From contig WPIO01000198.1 of the NCBI GenBank assembly GCA_009760855.2, forward strand, positions 197,501 through 261,500: a stretch of DNA of 64,000 bases, in the 5' to 3' direction. The notes beneath the pieces were generated by a model. It searched no databases and was not told the DNA's origin. It worked only from the letters and a program-made list of their open reading frames with translations. A program made the position numbers and the translations under genes. How positions within the stretch are numbered: the stretch's first letter is position 1; each line of letters opens with the position of its first letter. The DNA is from Cristatella mucedo. Taxonomy: Eukaryota; Bryozoa; Phylactolaemata; Cristatellidae. Positions 13,098 through 25,000 of this stretch are shown here, one piece after another.

Positions 13098-13128
13098 TGC
13101 ATTACGTTAGGAAGAGTTCGAGAGAGGA

Positions 13129-13136
13129 GTGTGTGT

Positions 13137-13175
<39 letters not shown>
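13129..13175. repeat. (GT)n microsatellite
   Basis: GT dinucleotides with one TATG interruption, 34 bp after the (GA)n tract. Confidence 0.95.
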
Positions 13176-13176
<1 letters not shown>

Positions 13177-13807
13177 ACACGTGTATGCTCGCGGCGTATG
13201 TGAGTGGTTGCTTAGGCAGCGATAATTCGAAGTGGATCAGCCTGGCAGCCAGCAACCGCTCACAGTGAGCGATCGCTGGATAATGCTGTGCAATCAAGAG
13301 TGTTTTATGCTGCCAATGCAATTTCTAGAGGGTATTAGCTTGCTGAAATTCGACTTAGCTAGTCTTTAGAACACGCTTCGACACCTCAGCCGTACACATA
13401 GGCTCCGGAAGGCGAAATTAACGGTTTCAGCACATACAATCGCGTAGCTGGGTGTTGAAGCCACTGCTCACCCCCTAACAAACCCCTAGAAGCCGAGCCC
13501 GCTTCGGACTAATGCCCTTTTAATTAAAACCCTGCTCGGTACCGCAACTTCCAAAGAGATCTCCTTCTCGAGGAAAGCAATTGGCAGCTGGGCCAACCTT
13601 GTGTAGTGATTGACAGCGATTGCTGTCGTGCTCGGCTGCCTGCAATCTGCTCTGCAACCGTAAAATATTCCAGTCCTAAAAGTACAGACAAGCTTCTTAG
13701 CTGAGACCTGACTGCTCATCTCATCAGGCGACAGGAATGAGCTGTCGCAGTATAGCGAAATGCTTGCTTAAAAGAAATGTCTAATCGTTGGTCCATTCAA
13801 CCAAAAA

Positions 13808-13860
13808 TGTAATGTAATGTATCTCCGTCTGTAACTCCACAATGCCATAAAGACCATAAA
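13808..13860 (-). mobile_element. LINE-B 3' tail, very short
   Basis: TGTAATGTAATGTATCTCCG, then TCTGTAACTCCACAATGCCA: the reverse of the LINE-B tail with its (TTACA)n end, as at 48120-48185. Confidence 0.75.
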
Positions 13861-14245
13861 AGGGACGTCAACCAATACGGTTTTGCTTTCTCGTGAGCTT
13901 TGGACAGCTTATTCCAACGTTGTGCAAACTGCTTGATTGACCAAAGATGACTCGATGTGAGCTAGAAGGAGCCAGAGAAGGAAGAAGAAGCTCAGGTGGG
14001 AAAGAAAGAAGAGAAGGTGGAATCGTCGGTGGGGTGGACTGGGCACTTATTCATAGGGGGGGGGGGGGCCAACGGACAGTGACATGTGATTGATGGGTTG
14101 AAGACATGTAAAATATCATGCTGAGACAAGCATCAACGACCACTCAAGGAGACACCCGGGGCCATTGGTAAGTGCGTCTCCTGGTGTCGTAACTTTCGCC
14201 GATTCATGCACAGGTACGCACGAAAATCACTCGCTATCAAAAAGC

Positions 14246-14382
14246 AAGGTGGTTTGGCCCACTGGTCAGGGTGCTCGCCCCGACCAAGGTCTGACCGCGG
14301 TCGTGGGCTCGAGCCCCGTGGCATATGTGAAGCGCCTGAATAGAGATTAAGGTCTCTTTGGGCGCTATACAAATGAATTATA
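14246..14382 (+). mobile_element. tRNA-derived SINE, family A (L2-type tail)
   Basis: Sense copy. The tRNA-like head has the B box GGGCTCGAGCCC. The tail is GCGCCTGAATAGAGATTAAG followed by GTCTCTTTGGGCGCTATACA. The tail hairpin is close to that of the L2 LINE. Confidence 0.8.
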
Positions 14383-15269
14383 ACGTTCTATTAGGGGGCT
14401 ATATAGATGAGTTGTAATTATAAAGCAGTTCACTGGGGCGCAGTGAGAGCACAGTGAAACAGGTGTATCGTTAACTGAGACTTGAACGATGTAAACTGCA
14501 CCAAGTCAATGCAGGGACAGAAATGCAAAGACAATGTTTTTTGGACTTTCGGCGCATGCGAATTGAATGCCCGATCGCTGAATGATGTGAAGTTAGCGGT
14601 TGGAGTGGCGAGACACCGGAAGCTGAGGAGCGTGAGGTTCGAAAGTGGCCCACTAGACGAGCGGGGCAGCTGGATAGGTAGACCGGCGAAAGCTAGCGAA
14701 GCGACCCATTCGTTGGCCAGAGAGAGGATCTACGACAAGTCGCTACGGAATTCGTTCTCCGCGGCAATCGTCAGTCACCCGGATGACTAAACAAAATGAT
14801 GAGCAGGAAGGAACAGACGCTCAGTGCGATTCCATACGGTGGGCATTCGAGCGAGCAGCAGCCGGCTCCGGCGAGCACAACAACGGCGCCGGCTGACGGG
14901 CGAGCACAACAGCAACGGCACCGGCTCGGTCTGCGAAGGATCGGCGGAGGAAAGAATGTGCCAATCGTGCTTGCTGGGGGCGGGGCTCGGCGAACTAAGA
15001 GCGTCGATGACCGCGAGCCGGCGACGGGCGGGGCTCGCCTAGCCCGACAAGTCGGTCACAGCTGCACGGCGGCGTCCTCGTTTGACCTCGGGCCGCCGCC
15101 GTCCGGCTAGAGCCCGGCTTACAGCGAGAGCACGAACTAGCGCTTGCCCTGCACCTGCGTACTTCGCATTTCGCGTGCTAGGATTCGCGCTCGCGTTGTA
15201 AAAGAGTAATGGAGCACCAATCCGAATTTCCTAGCGAGGCGACTTTCTTTCCGGTCGTCGCTCGCAATA

Positions 15270-15435
15270 GCCATATAAAATATAAATTTACAATTAAAAT
15301 AAATAAAATATTTAAATAAAAATTGAAATTAAAATTAAAATTAAAATAAAACAAATTAAATTAAAGTTTACATTAAATTATTTATTATTAATTATTTATT
15401 AATTATTTAAATTATATTATTTACATTAAAATAAA
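15270..15435. repeat. AT-rich low-complexity block
   Basis: About 165 bp of A/T with only isolated G or C, TTAAA/ATTAA-type simple sequence, in a GC-rich neighbourhood. Confidence 0.85.
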
Positions 15436-15610
15436 CGCCAACGCCGCGAGATGCTCGCGCCGGGTCGTAGCAAGCACATAAACTCACCGGCGCCCTCGAC
15501 TTCTGTCAACAGCGAAGCTGCCTCGTGCAGCCCGGCTTTAACGGTCCTGCGGTGGGGGCGCTGCCATTGGCTCGCGGTCTCCGCCCGAAAAGCCTCTGCA
15601 TCTCGTCTAG

Positions 15611-15761
15611 GTAAATAAATAATATATAATTCATTTATAGAGCGCTCCAAGAGAACTTAATCACTATTCAGGCGCTTCACATATGCCTCGGGGCTCGAGC
15701 CCACGACCTCAGTCAGACCTTGGTCGGGGCGAGCACCTTAACCGCTAGACCAAACCAGCTC
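15611..15761 (-). mobile_element. tRNA-derived SINE, family A
   Basis: Reverse copy with a perfect GGGCTCGAGCCC B box and an L2-like tail; the sense 3' end runs into an AT-rich tract (ATATTATTTATTTAC). Confidence 0.82.
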
Positions 15762-16446
15762 GGCGGTAATGCTAGCGTTACGAAACTCGGGCGCGGCCTA
15801 CAGCTCCGCCCCCAAGGAAAGCCACGGAGTCACCCGGCTGAAACGTGAGTGCCCGGAGGCTGGGCTGCCACATTTCAAAAGCGTAGGCGCGCCGCCGCAG
15901 GCTATGCCAGTCGCGAATACAAAGAGCTGCCTGCCTCTATGGCGCCTCTAGAATTACGTTCGCTCCCTTCCACGGGCCAGCCCAGCGTGACGCACGCAGT
16001 TTGACATTCTTCCTAACGGCAAGTACGCGTCAGCACGAAGAACACCGAAGCGGGCTCAAAGACGTCTATTCACACGGACGTCAAAGCAGGTCAGTACACC
16101 AATGCCCTGCCCGGCGTCCTCGACGTAACTCCCCGGGCCTTTGCCACCCTTCGCTTAAATATCGCTGCCATACAGCCCATAAACCAACGGCAGTGTCGTA
16201 TTCTCTTCTGGCTCATAAATTACTCGAAGCCATGCGCGGGCCGTCGGAGAAATAGCAACGCAATAAATGCAATTGACCCGTAAACCACTAACATCTCAAA
16301 ATAACAGCAACTCGGAAATCTGGAAAGACTAGCGTTCGCAACGGGCTCGCCAGCGTATCTCTTGTAGCGTCTGTCTGTGCGTGAAACGCGAGCTAGCTCT
16401 TCCAAAAAGACCTTGCATTAAACTATAGCGTCGGCTCGACTGTCAC

Positions 16447-16640
16447 GTGAGCCTACTTTCGGCTGCAAGCTATATTGTAAATATTCGGGCCGCCTTGGAC
16501 AAAGGTACTGCAGACGAGCTGGTCCTTGCCTTTGTGAAATCCCGTCTTGACTTCCGTAACTCGCTGCTTGCACGTCTTCCGGCCGGTGCGGCAATAAGAC
16601 GCTTTCAGTCGGTGAGTCGAAGCTCTGCAGCGTCAGCTTG
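16447..16640 (+). mobile_element. LINE reverse-transcriptase fragment
   Basis: Encodes a block of the type 'IRAALDKGTADELV...SRLDFRNSLLARLPAG', the C-terminal RT region of L2/CR1-type LINEs. There is no element end on either side. Confidence 0.65.
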
Positions 16641-16819
16641 CGGCTTTTTGTGCATTGTGAACAAGGTCGCACCACTCCTCCATTTTCCATCGACCTACAC
16701 TGGCTCTGCATCTACGTGGTGCACTGACTTTGAGGCGTACGCACGGACATTCGGCTAATACAGCGTCGCTTGTGCGTAGAGCCGGGAACTTTGAATAAAC
16801 ACGTTTTAGAGCTACCATT

Positions 16820-16995
16820 TTAGCTTAGGGTTCAGTATTTCGGGCGTAGTGTGTAGGCAGGGGTTGATGTTTTTTGGGTTTTCGATTTAGTGGTTAGATT
16901 TTGTATGTTTTTAGGTTTGAGTGTTTTGGTTTAGGGTTTAAGCTTTGGGGTTTAGGGTTTATAATTTAGGGTTTAGGGTTTAGGTTTTAGAGAGA
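16820..16995 (+). repeat. Degenerate TTTAGGG-like repeat tract
   Basis: Several GGTTTAGGGTTTA-type units, best at 16928-16992, embedded in a G/T-rich stretch. A weaker similar stretch lies at about 17565-17700. It could be telomere-like or a chance satellite. Confidence 0.55.
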
Positions 16996-18589
16996 AGCTC
17001 TAAGCCTCCTGCGATATGATGTCAACCATTATTTCATCTGTGGCACAACATAACATTCACCTCTGAACTCTTAAGAAAAAATATCTCAAAACGTATTTAT
17101 ACAAGGTATACAAGCAGACGGAATACAAGCAGACGCTGGTGACTTCGTTGAACCGCCTGCTATGCGCACTGTGTCGTAGCAGAAACTGACCTGGAGCTCT
17201 ATGCGAAAGCGACACCGTATCCGGAAGCGGCTGCTAAAGGGAAAAGGGTAAAGCTAGCTCACCTAGCAGCCTCGCTTATATAGAGGCAGAAGAGCATTAG
17301 CGGCTATCGCTGCCGCTTGATTTAGGCAGCAATGGATCGCCGGATGCAGGACTCAAACCTATGACCTATGACCCGGGTGGTGAAGCGAAAGCACTGGGCT
17401 GAAAGACCCTGTGGCATGCGCTGACTACCGGTCGGACTCGCTTTCCCTGGGCGCCAATTTTAGCAGCATCCGGTCACGCAGCGATACGCATTCTAGCACT
17501 AGGTCTAGTTGAAGAGTATCGCCGAGGGAGGCGGATTTCGAGACGAGTAACAGTAGGGTGGTTCGGCAGGTTTACGGTTTAGATTTTATCTCAGATAAAT
17601 GTTTTGGCATGTTTATGCTTTAGTTTAAGGTTTATAGCTTACGCGTTAGATTTATTGTTTCATGGATAAGTGGTGAAGACAGGTTTACGGCTTAAGTTTT
17701 GGATGAGGTTGGCGGATTTGGGATTGTTCAGCTTTCTGATCGGTGGCTAGTCAAGTTTATGGTGTGCGGCCAGAACAGCTGGGCGATATAGAGGCTGTGT
17801 ACTTTAGCGACAAAGCCTCGCACGTGGACCGAGATCTTACTTAGCCAGGGGATGAGGTGGCAGCAAAAGTCCCAAGCCCTATGCTAAGAAGATATAAGTT
17901 CTTAAGCGTGTTCACCTAATGTAACTATAACTAGACGCATGCTACCAAGTTGAACAGCCTGCTAAGCCCATAGCGGAAGCTGACATGGCCCTACCCAGAA
18001 ACGACGCCGTATTGGCTGGGTAACTTATATATAGCCCGAACTATTTAAGGAGGCAAAGCTTCAGCAGCGAGAGAGCTGAGGGAGTGTAGAGAGAAGCAAA
18101 TGGGACAGGCGACGGCGGCAGGCGAGTGTCTGCAGCGCAGATGCGTTCACGCAACCGAGGGCGTGGCCGGAAGTATTTCCCGGAGAGCGTCTGCGTAGCC
18201 CAATAACGAGTCGGCTAGGCAGCGATCTACCGGGTTTGAGCCTTCGCCACGTCGCGAAGGGAGCGAGGCGCGGGCACCATCGCCACCTACCGACGACCGA
18301 TGGAGCGCCACCTACCGACGACCGCTGGAGCTGGGAGTCGCATGTTTTCGAGATGCGCAAGGCGGACGTCAGACGCGTTCGTCTATGCGCATGCGGTCGG
18401 TTACTTCCGCACGAACGCAGAGGGCGGAAGTAGGGAGGTTTCGCTGGGTTTAGAGGACGGATCTTCATTTGAGCGGCGTTCGGGGCGCCAGAGCTTGCTG
18501 CTGAGCCAGCGGAAGCCAGCGCTGCCGAGTGATTCTCTCGGCAGGAGCGCCCTGGCTACAGAGCGGGATTCGCCTACGTTTATCTTGGC

Positions 18590-18745
18590 TGAGTGTTTCC
18601 GTGGCTTGAGGAGATCAAGCTGAACTAGACGCAAAGCGGCATTTCGCGTCCTTGCTAATAAACTTCAATACGATTTCCTATTTATGCTCTGTATTTTTAA
18701 AAAGTTCAAGCTACGAATTTGCGACCCCTAGGCGACGGTAAGTAG
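18590..18745 (+). repeat. LTR-like retroelement end (paired with 46475-46580)
   Basis: Contains GAACTAGACGCAAAGCGGCA, then a polyadenylation signal AATAAA and, further on, CGACCCCTA. The same order with moderate identity recurs at 46475-46580 (GAGCTAGACGCGCAGCGACA, AATAAA, CGACCCCTG). The order resembles the R-U5 part of an LTR, but no retroviral protein is nearby. Confidence 0.4.
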
Positions 18746-19499
18746 GGTAGCACCGGAAACGCTGTAGGCGCGGCGGCGCGCTTATTACACGTTTCGCGAA
18801 CCGTATCGTGCATGATTCGGCAATTGGCTAAGCCTCTTGGCCAGCGGCAGGGTACGCCTCCTACTCCGTGCATTCGGCTATACGTAATTGTGGGAGCTTT
18901 TTTCGGAGTCGCCGCCGCACGAATACATCGCGAAGGACCGCTCGGTTCCTGTACAATCAAATTTAAGCCAAAAGTGATGCCCGCGTTGGAGAAAGCGGTG
19001 GTGCTGCAGGACCGGAAATTACTCGCTGCTCGTACAGAGAGGACCGCTAGAGCTGCGTCCGTCATTTCAGTCCCGACGCGCAGCGAGCTACTGCGCGCTT
19101 AGTATGCCGCAGTTTCCTCCAGTCGCGAGCTTCCGCCACGCACTTCCGCCTAGCAGGATGCGACATGATCGCAGCCGTGACAGCTACCGGATACTTAAAG
19201 AATTACGTATTCTGGAAATGGCGGCGTAGCGCTGCGGCGTAGGCGGGCGGTCAATTTCGGTGCCCGTGTCACATCAGTGAAGCCCCGTCGGCTGCTGCTG
19301 ACGCCACAGAATTAATTAATAGTAAGGATCGGCGGCTAATCTTGGCAGTCAAACAGCTATGCTCAGCAGGCGACGCTGATGCTGACGGGGCAGGATGACG
19401 CGGTTTCCTGCCGCTCCCGAAAGCCTCGGTCTCGGTGGAACCGAGGGGGGACTACTACTAAATAGAAGGGTTACTGTAAGTCCTGCTGCAGTCAGTGGT

Positions 19500-19565
19500 G
19501 CAAACCACTCTTGGACCTCTGCCGCTGTATAAATGAGCTGTTGAATCGGCTGCTCTTTACTTACT
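19500..19565 (+). mobile_element. SINE family B tail fragment
   Basis: CTGTATAAATGAGCTGTTGA, then ATCGGCTGCTC: the family-B hairpin tail without a recognisable head. Confidence 0.45.
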
Positions 19566-19859
19566 TTAACACAGGAGAACGACGGCATAGAGCCAACCGC
19601 CTGTAGACGAGAGCGGCACAGAAAAGTTGCTGCCGAAGGCTCGCTTTGCCGAGCTCCGAACGACAGCGGCTGGCTGGCTGCCCGTCGTCACTTCACAAAG
19701 CTGCGAGGGTGAACCTGAGGGTCAGAGGGTCAGAGAGCCTCAGCCTGAGCTGACGTTGCATGCCACTGTCCTGCTAGTGATATCGACAATTTATGTGCTT
19801 GTCGATGTTTCGCAAGAGTCTGCACCTCTGACTCAGGGCACTTTCCGCCCTCGCCAAGG

Positions 19860-20065
19860 TGGCATTTACTTCGCTTGTTCAACTGCATAGGAATACGCAG
19901 AGTAAGTTTGCAAAAGCATGCACAAAATCAAGAATATCTCTCGGTCGCCTGGAATACGAGAGATTTTGTAGGTCGTACAAGTCAATCATAACCAAGGGCA
20001 GGTCTAGCTTCAATAAGAGTATCGTGCAATCGCAGATTCACGATCCGAAACTGCTTATACGAATA
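19860..20065 (+). mobile_element. L2 LINE ORF2 fragment (between endonuclease and RT)
   Basis: Corresponds to 60890-61080 of the P2 LINE: the reading includes RLEYERFCRSYKSIITKGRS, matching the AYEDYCRSYQSILAKAKSS block. Confidence 0.7.
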
Positions 20066-20290
20066 ATAAATAATAATAGCACACTTGATAAAGCGCCATC
20101 AGAGAACTCATCTCTTTCTATGATGTGCATATATGATACGATATGATATGCACTGGATCAGCATTCAAGTGTGGTTAGTGACAGCATGCACAGTGTCAGC
20201 ACACTTAAACACATGTAGGACGAATCGCAGATACCCAATAAATGCTGTGACGCTAAATACTGACTGAAAAATATCTTACATGGACTGTCA
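20066..20290 (-). mobile_element. L2 LINE 3' tail, inverted against the preceding fragment
   Basis: Reverse complement of the L2 3' end: (AAT)n, then ACTTGATAAAGCGCCATCAG and AGAACTCATCTC, continuing to GTGTCAGCACAC. Together with 19860-20065 it forms a head-to-head L2 junction, as produced by twin-primed or internally inverted insertions. Confidence 0.7.
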
Positions 20291-21599
20291 ACCATCTTTA
20301 AACTGCTCCCAAGCCTTAGCAAATCTATTGTATATATTTATTGTGTGTATCCAGAGTTGGCCCAGTCATTTGAGCTTATTTGAGCTCCGCGGCCACAAGG
20401 CCATTGGTGGATGTCGACTTCTCTTCGCTATGGAATAGACTTCTTATGTTGAGGTATGGACACACTTTGTTATTACAGTGTTCCGCTACTGTCGGCGTAC
20501 CTGCGTGGGGGAATCTCCTGAAAATGGAAAGCACTTTTGGGGAATCACCAGGAGAAAACAGGGCTGAAACGACTGCAGCAGCAGCAGCAGAAGTCCGGCT
20601 CCGATCCTTTAGCTAGACCTCGAGGAGGAGGGGGAGGGAAGGACGTAACCCCCAACCCTCAGCCGCCCATCCTCCCTCAAATGTCCTCAACAGTACGACG
20701 GTAGAGAGTTGCAGTTAGGCCGCGGTAAACGCCTCGCTGCAGACCGAAGCTAGCTACGCTTGGCGTCGCAGCGGGGCAGCGTCGTCCGTCCGTTGCAGTG
20801 TAGTCGGATCGATGCGTTCGGCTCGGCGTATTACCTGCGAAACGAACGCAGACTCAGTCGCTAACGCGGCAGAGACAGGTAGGTACCCGCAGGTGGCCCA
20901 GCCAGACACTGGAGCCACCAATTAGGATTTACCAATTAGAATTTATTAGAATTACCAATTAGGAGCCACCAATTAGCAGCGGTCGCTACGCGACACTTTA
21001 ACAGTCTTACGTACATCTGACGAGTAAACGGCCGCGGCCGCCGTAAAGATGCAAGCGGCCAGCGCCAACGACCGACACCGTAAAAGTGGACTTCCGTTTT
21101 TCGGCTGGCGAGCGGTTCGCTCACTTGGGCGCTTAGTCGTCAGCGGATGCGGAGCGGACGCAGACTATGCGGAAGTGAAGGTAGAGCCAAGGCTCTCCCG
21201 AGTCGCGTCCGTGAGGGAGGAGCCCGGCTGACGTCTGACCCGGGGCCCTCTTGCGCGCGTCCTGGAGGGAGCCCGCTCAATCGGCAGCCGCAGAGGCCAC
21301 GCCGGTAAAACGGAACTGCTGCTCATAGGACACCCCAAGCATGCGGCTAGAAGGCTTAGCTCTTCTAATAAGTGATGGTGCTGCTGTGCGACCATCACCA
21401 ACATGTGCTCGGAATATGTGTCGCCTTCGACAGCTCCCTAAATTTTGAAAGCCTCGTTAAGAAGATTGCTTCCGCAGCTAGCCATCACGTCTGATTTTTA
21501 TATAAGATTAGGAACTGTCTTCCGCGGTGAATAGCAAAGAATTTAACTAGCTCCTTAGTTCTGTCTCGGCTACGTTATTGCAATTCCCTTTAGGCTGGG

Positions 21600-21905
21600 C
21601 TAACGAATAAAGCAACTAGGTCACTGCTGATAGCTATGAATATGGCTGCAAGGCTAGTTTGTAAATCCCGCAGTTTTGACCATGCGTCACCCCTGCTGAA
21701 AGAGCTTGGATGGCTGCCGGTTGATTGACGGATACAGAGCAAAGTTCTTACGCTGACCTCCAATGCCCGCCACGGCTTGACTCCTTCATAGCTAGGTGAA
21801 CTGCTGCACCAGTTTCAGCCTCCTCGTGCCCTCAGGTCAGCAGTATGTGATTTTTCCATTTCGCACCCTGACCCTCACTCGAGCGAACTCCAAAATTCGA
21901 CCTCG
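21600..21905 (+). mobile_element. LINE-B fragment at the left flank of provirus 1
   Basis: Matches LINE-B at 47690-47800: CAGAGCAAAGTTCTTACGCT, then CCCGCCACGGCTTGACTCCT. The similarity fades after about 21840, so the provirus may have entered this element or just beside it. Confidence 0.7.
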
Positions 21906-21961
21906 CTATCGCTCGGTCTCCTTTTGAAGTGACCTTCTTGAGTGTCAGTGTCCGAAAAAGA

Positions 21962-22008
21962 AAAATCAAATCCTACTCCAACAGGTGCTGCTTCTGCGCA
22001 ATGGAAAA
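21962..22008 (+). repeat. Left terminal inverted repeat of P1
   Basis: 47 bp matching the reverse complement of 44923-44969 with one mismatch. It begins AAAATCAAATCCTACTCCAA and ends GCGCAATGGAAAA. A candidate PolB start codon (22001) lies inside it. Confidence 0.92.
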
Positions 22009-25000
22009 TCATTCAACGACCATGCAAAAAGATTGGTATTTTCTTATGAGCAGCAGTTTAAAGTTAAACCTTCTTTTATTAAGAAGTATGGCAAGTCAAC
22101 TAGAACTGTTCATTATCCAGTTTCTGCAGTTGATATCAAAGAATTGAATGAACGGCTTTCTGTAAATAAAATAATTAAACCAAAAAAATCAGAAAGTAAA
22201 AATTGTTTTTATAAAGAAGCAAAACGTCTTTGTAAGATCGATACTAGCGGATGGTTTTTAGGTAGAAAGAGTAATAGTGGTAGTTTAATAGATTATGAGT
22301 ATGAAGGCTTTGAGGTTGAAGATGTAGATTTAGAAGCATTTAAGAAAAAAGCAACTCCTGGATTAATAAATGTTATGAAAGATATCTCTAGCCAATATGG
22401 CAATGTAAAAATGAGTCTTCTTCTGCAATTAAAAATAGAAAATGCTAAGAAAGATATTATCTATGCTCCAATTAATGGTCTTTCCCCAATAGCATTAAGT
22501 AGAGTTTCTCATTTTAATTCAATAATTGACAAACATTTTTCAAAGATTAATAAAACTGTTGATGAATGGAATGAAGGTGGTTCTTCTTGTAGAATTGTTG
22601 GGATATCTAATGCATTTGCAAAGTTTACAGTCTTTATTCCACAAGTTGGAGGCTCGTATTGTGAATCACCAATAAAGTTAAGAAATAAGAGATGTGTTAT
22701 AAATATAAAAAATACAGATGAAAACTTTTATGCATTGTGGTGTATTCTGAGAGCATTACATCCGAGAGAGAATCATCCAGAAGCAATTCATGATTTAAGA
22801 CAAATAATGCTTGAGAAGTATTCAGATATACTACCTCTAATAAAACATTTATTCTTTCTTATAGATGATAAAGATTCAAGAAACCAGTTTATGGTTAATG
22901 GTAATGTACCAATTAGAGCAGAAGATATTCCAAAACTTTCAAAATTATTTAATGTTTCAATAAATGTTTACGAGTATAACAACTCAGTTTAATCAATAAA
23001 TTGTTTGTTCAGAGGAAGGTGAAAAACATATAGATTTGCTTCTTTATTCTTATAGAGGAAGATCTCACTATGTACTAGTAGCAACATTTAATGCACTTTG
23101 TAGAACAGATAAAGATAGTGGTAGAACAAGATTATTTTGTAAAAGATGTCTCTCAAGATTTCATGAACAAGAAAAGTTGGATAAACATGTTGCAGATTGC
23201 AATTCAGAGAATTATGGAACTTCAAGAATAAAAATGCAAGTGGCTAATAAAAGAAAAGATGGCACAGGAGATTTAGTTATGTTTAGAGATTCTGACAAAA
23301 TGATTAAATCACCATTAACTGCATATTCAGACTTTGAATGTTTACTAGGAACGATTGATAAACCAGAAGAATCAGTAAAAGGATCTGTAAATCAACATAA
23401 ACCATGTTCTGCTGGCTATGTAATTGTAAATCATGAAGGAAAGATTGTAACAGAATATAAGCAAACTTTTGGCACTAACTGTGTTAAGGAATTCATTTTG
23501 TCCTTAAAAAAAGATTGTGAAATACAGATAGAGAATCTAAAAGTAGTGCTTGAAAAAAATGAAGTTTTTGATCGAGAAGATATGCCAGAAGAAGAAAAAG
23601 AAAATTACAATAATGCATCTGTCTGTTGGATTTGTGAAAAATGTTTAACTGAAGATCAAAAAGTTCTTGATCACTGCCATCTTACTGGAAAATATAGAGG
23701 TGCAGCACATGCTGTCTGCAACAAAAAACTAAGAATTTGTCAAAACATTTTAAACTTCCTGTTTATATTCATAATCTAAGAGGATACGACTCACATCTAA
23801 TTGCTAGTGCGCTTAATTGCGATAAGTATAAGAAACAAGTAATTGCAAATAACAAAGAGAAGTTTTTAACAATAAGTTTTGGAAATCTTTGTTTTAGAGA
23901 TTCATATCAATTATTACAAAATCCGCTTCATAAATTGGTATAAAACTTGTCTAAAGCAAATGATAAATTTGATATAATGAGACTAGACTTTGAAAACATT
24001 GATGATCGAAAGATGTCATTATTAACAAAAAAAGGTTTTTTATCCATACGAGTACATGGATTCATTTGCTAGATTTAATGAGACAAGTTTGCCACCAATT
24101 GAGAAGTTTTATTCAAGTATTAGTGGACATATTTCAGAAGAAGATTATGTTCATGCAAACAAAGTTTGGAAAGCTTTTGAAATAAAAACATTAAGAGAAT
24201 ACCACGATTTAATTTTAAAGATTGATGTTTTAGCATTAGCAGATGTTTTTGAGGGATTTCGTGATCTAATAATTACACATTATCAGATAGATCCTGCAAA
24301 GTTTATAATAACTCCACAATTAACTTGGACAGCAGGATTAAAATATACAGCAGTCGTTCTTGAATTGTTAACTGATCCAGATATGTATCTATTCTTTGAA
24401 AAAGGAATTCGTGGAGGAATGACACATGTATCAAAACGTAAAGCTAAAGGGAATAATAGTAGATGTAGCAATTTCAATCCAGATAAGTTGAAGTCATACT
24501 TATTATATTTTGATGCTACAAATCTTTATGGCTGGGCTATGAAACAATCTCTACCAACTGGAGGTTTTAATTTCTTATCAACTCAAAAAGTAAAATCATG
24601 GAATGAAAATAAAAACGATATAGTTAAAAAATTTAAACCTTTGTCAAATAAAGGTTATGTTCTTGAAGTAGATATACATTGTCCAAAAGATAAACATGAT
24701 TCGTTTTCTGACAATCCTTTACTTCCTGAAAACAAGCAGATTAAGCAGATTAAGAAGAATAAACACTCGGGAGTATCAAAACTCTTTTAACAGAGGAAAC
24801 GATCAAGTCGAAAAGTTGATATTAGATTTTGAACCAAAACAAAAGTATGTTATTCATTATCTTAATCTTAAGAATTGTATTGAATTAGGATATGAGTTGA
24901 CACGTATTCACAGAGTATTAGAGTTTGATCAGTCCAATTGGCTAGAGTTGTACATTGATAACAACACAAAACTTAGAGGTAAAGCAGCTAATGATTTTGA

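Larger units (their letters stand above)
7505..21950. other. Non-coding region between the ACK-type gene and provirus 1
   Basis: No convincing protein-coding gene on either strand: the open frames are short, GC-driven and match no family I recognise. LINE and SINE fragments, microsatellites, an AT-rich block (15270-15435) and TTTAGGG-like repeats are listed separately. The stretches around 4000-7000, 11460-13000, 14400-15250 and 17000-19800 hold nothing further that I can identify. Confidence 0.5.

Noticed and set aside
12995-13321. Arg/Glu- or Ser/Leu-rich open frames
   Set aside because: Translation of the (GA)n and (GT)n tracts.
18061-18623. Overlapping open frames on both strands
   Set aside because: GC-rich sequence with a short internal duplication (18290-18335); no recognisable domain or splice structure.
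21953-21960. CGAAAAAG / CGAACAAG (44980-44987) as a target-site duplication
   Set aside because: It would give unequal terminal repeats, is 8 bp rather than the 6 expected of Polintons, and has a mismatch.
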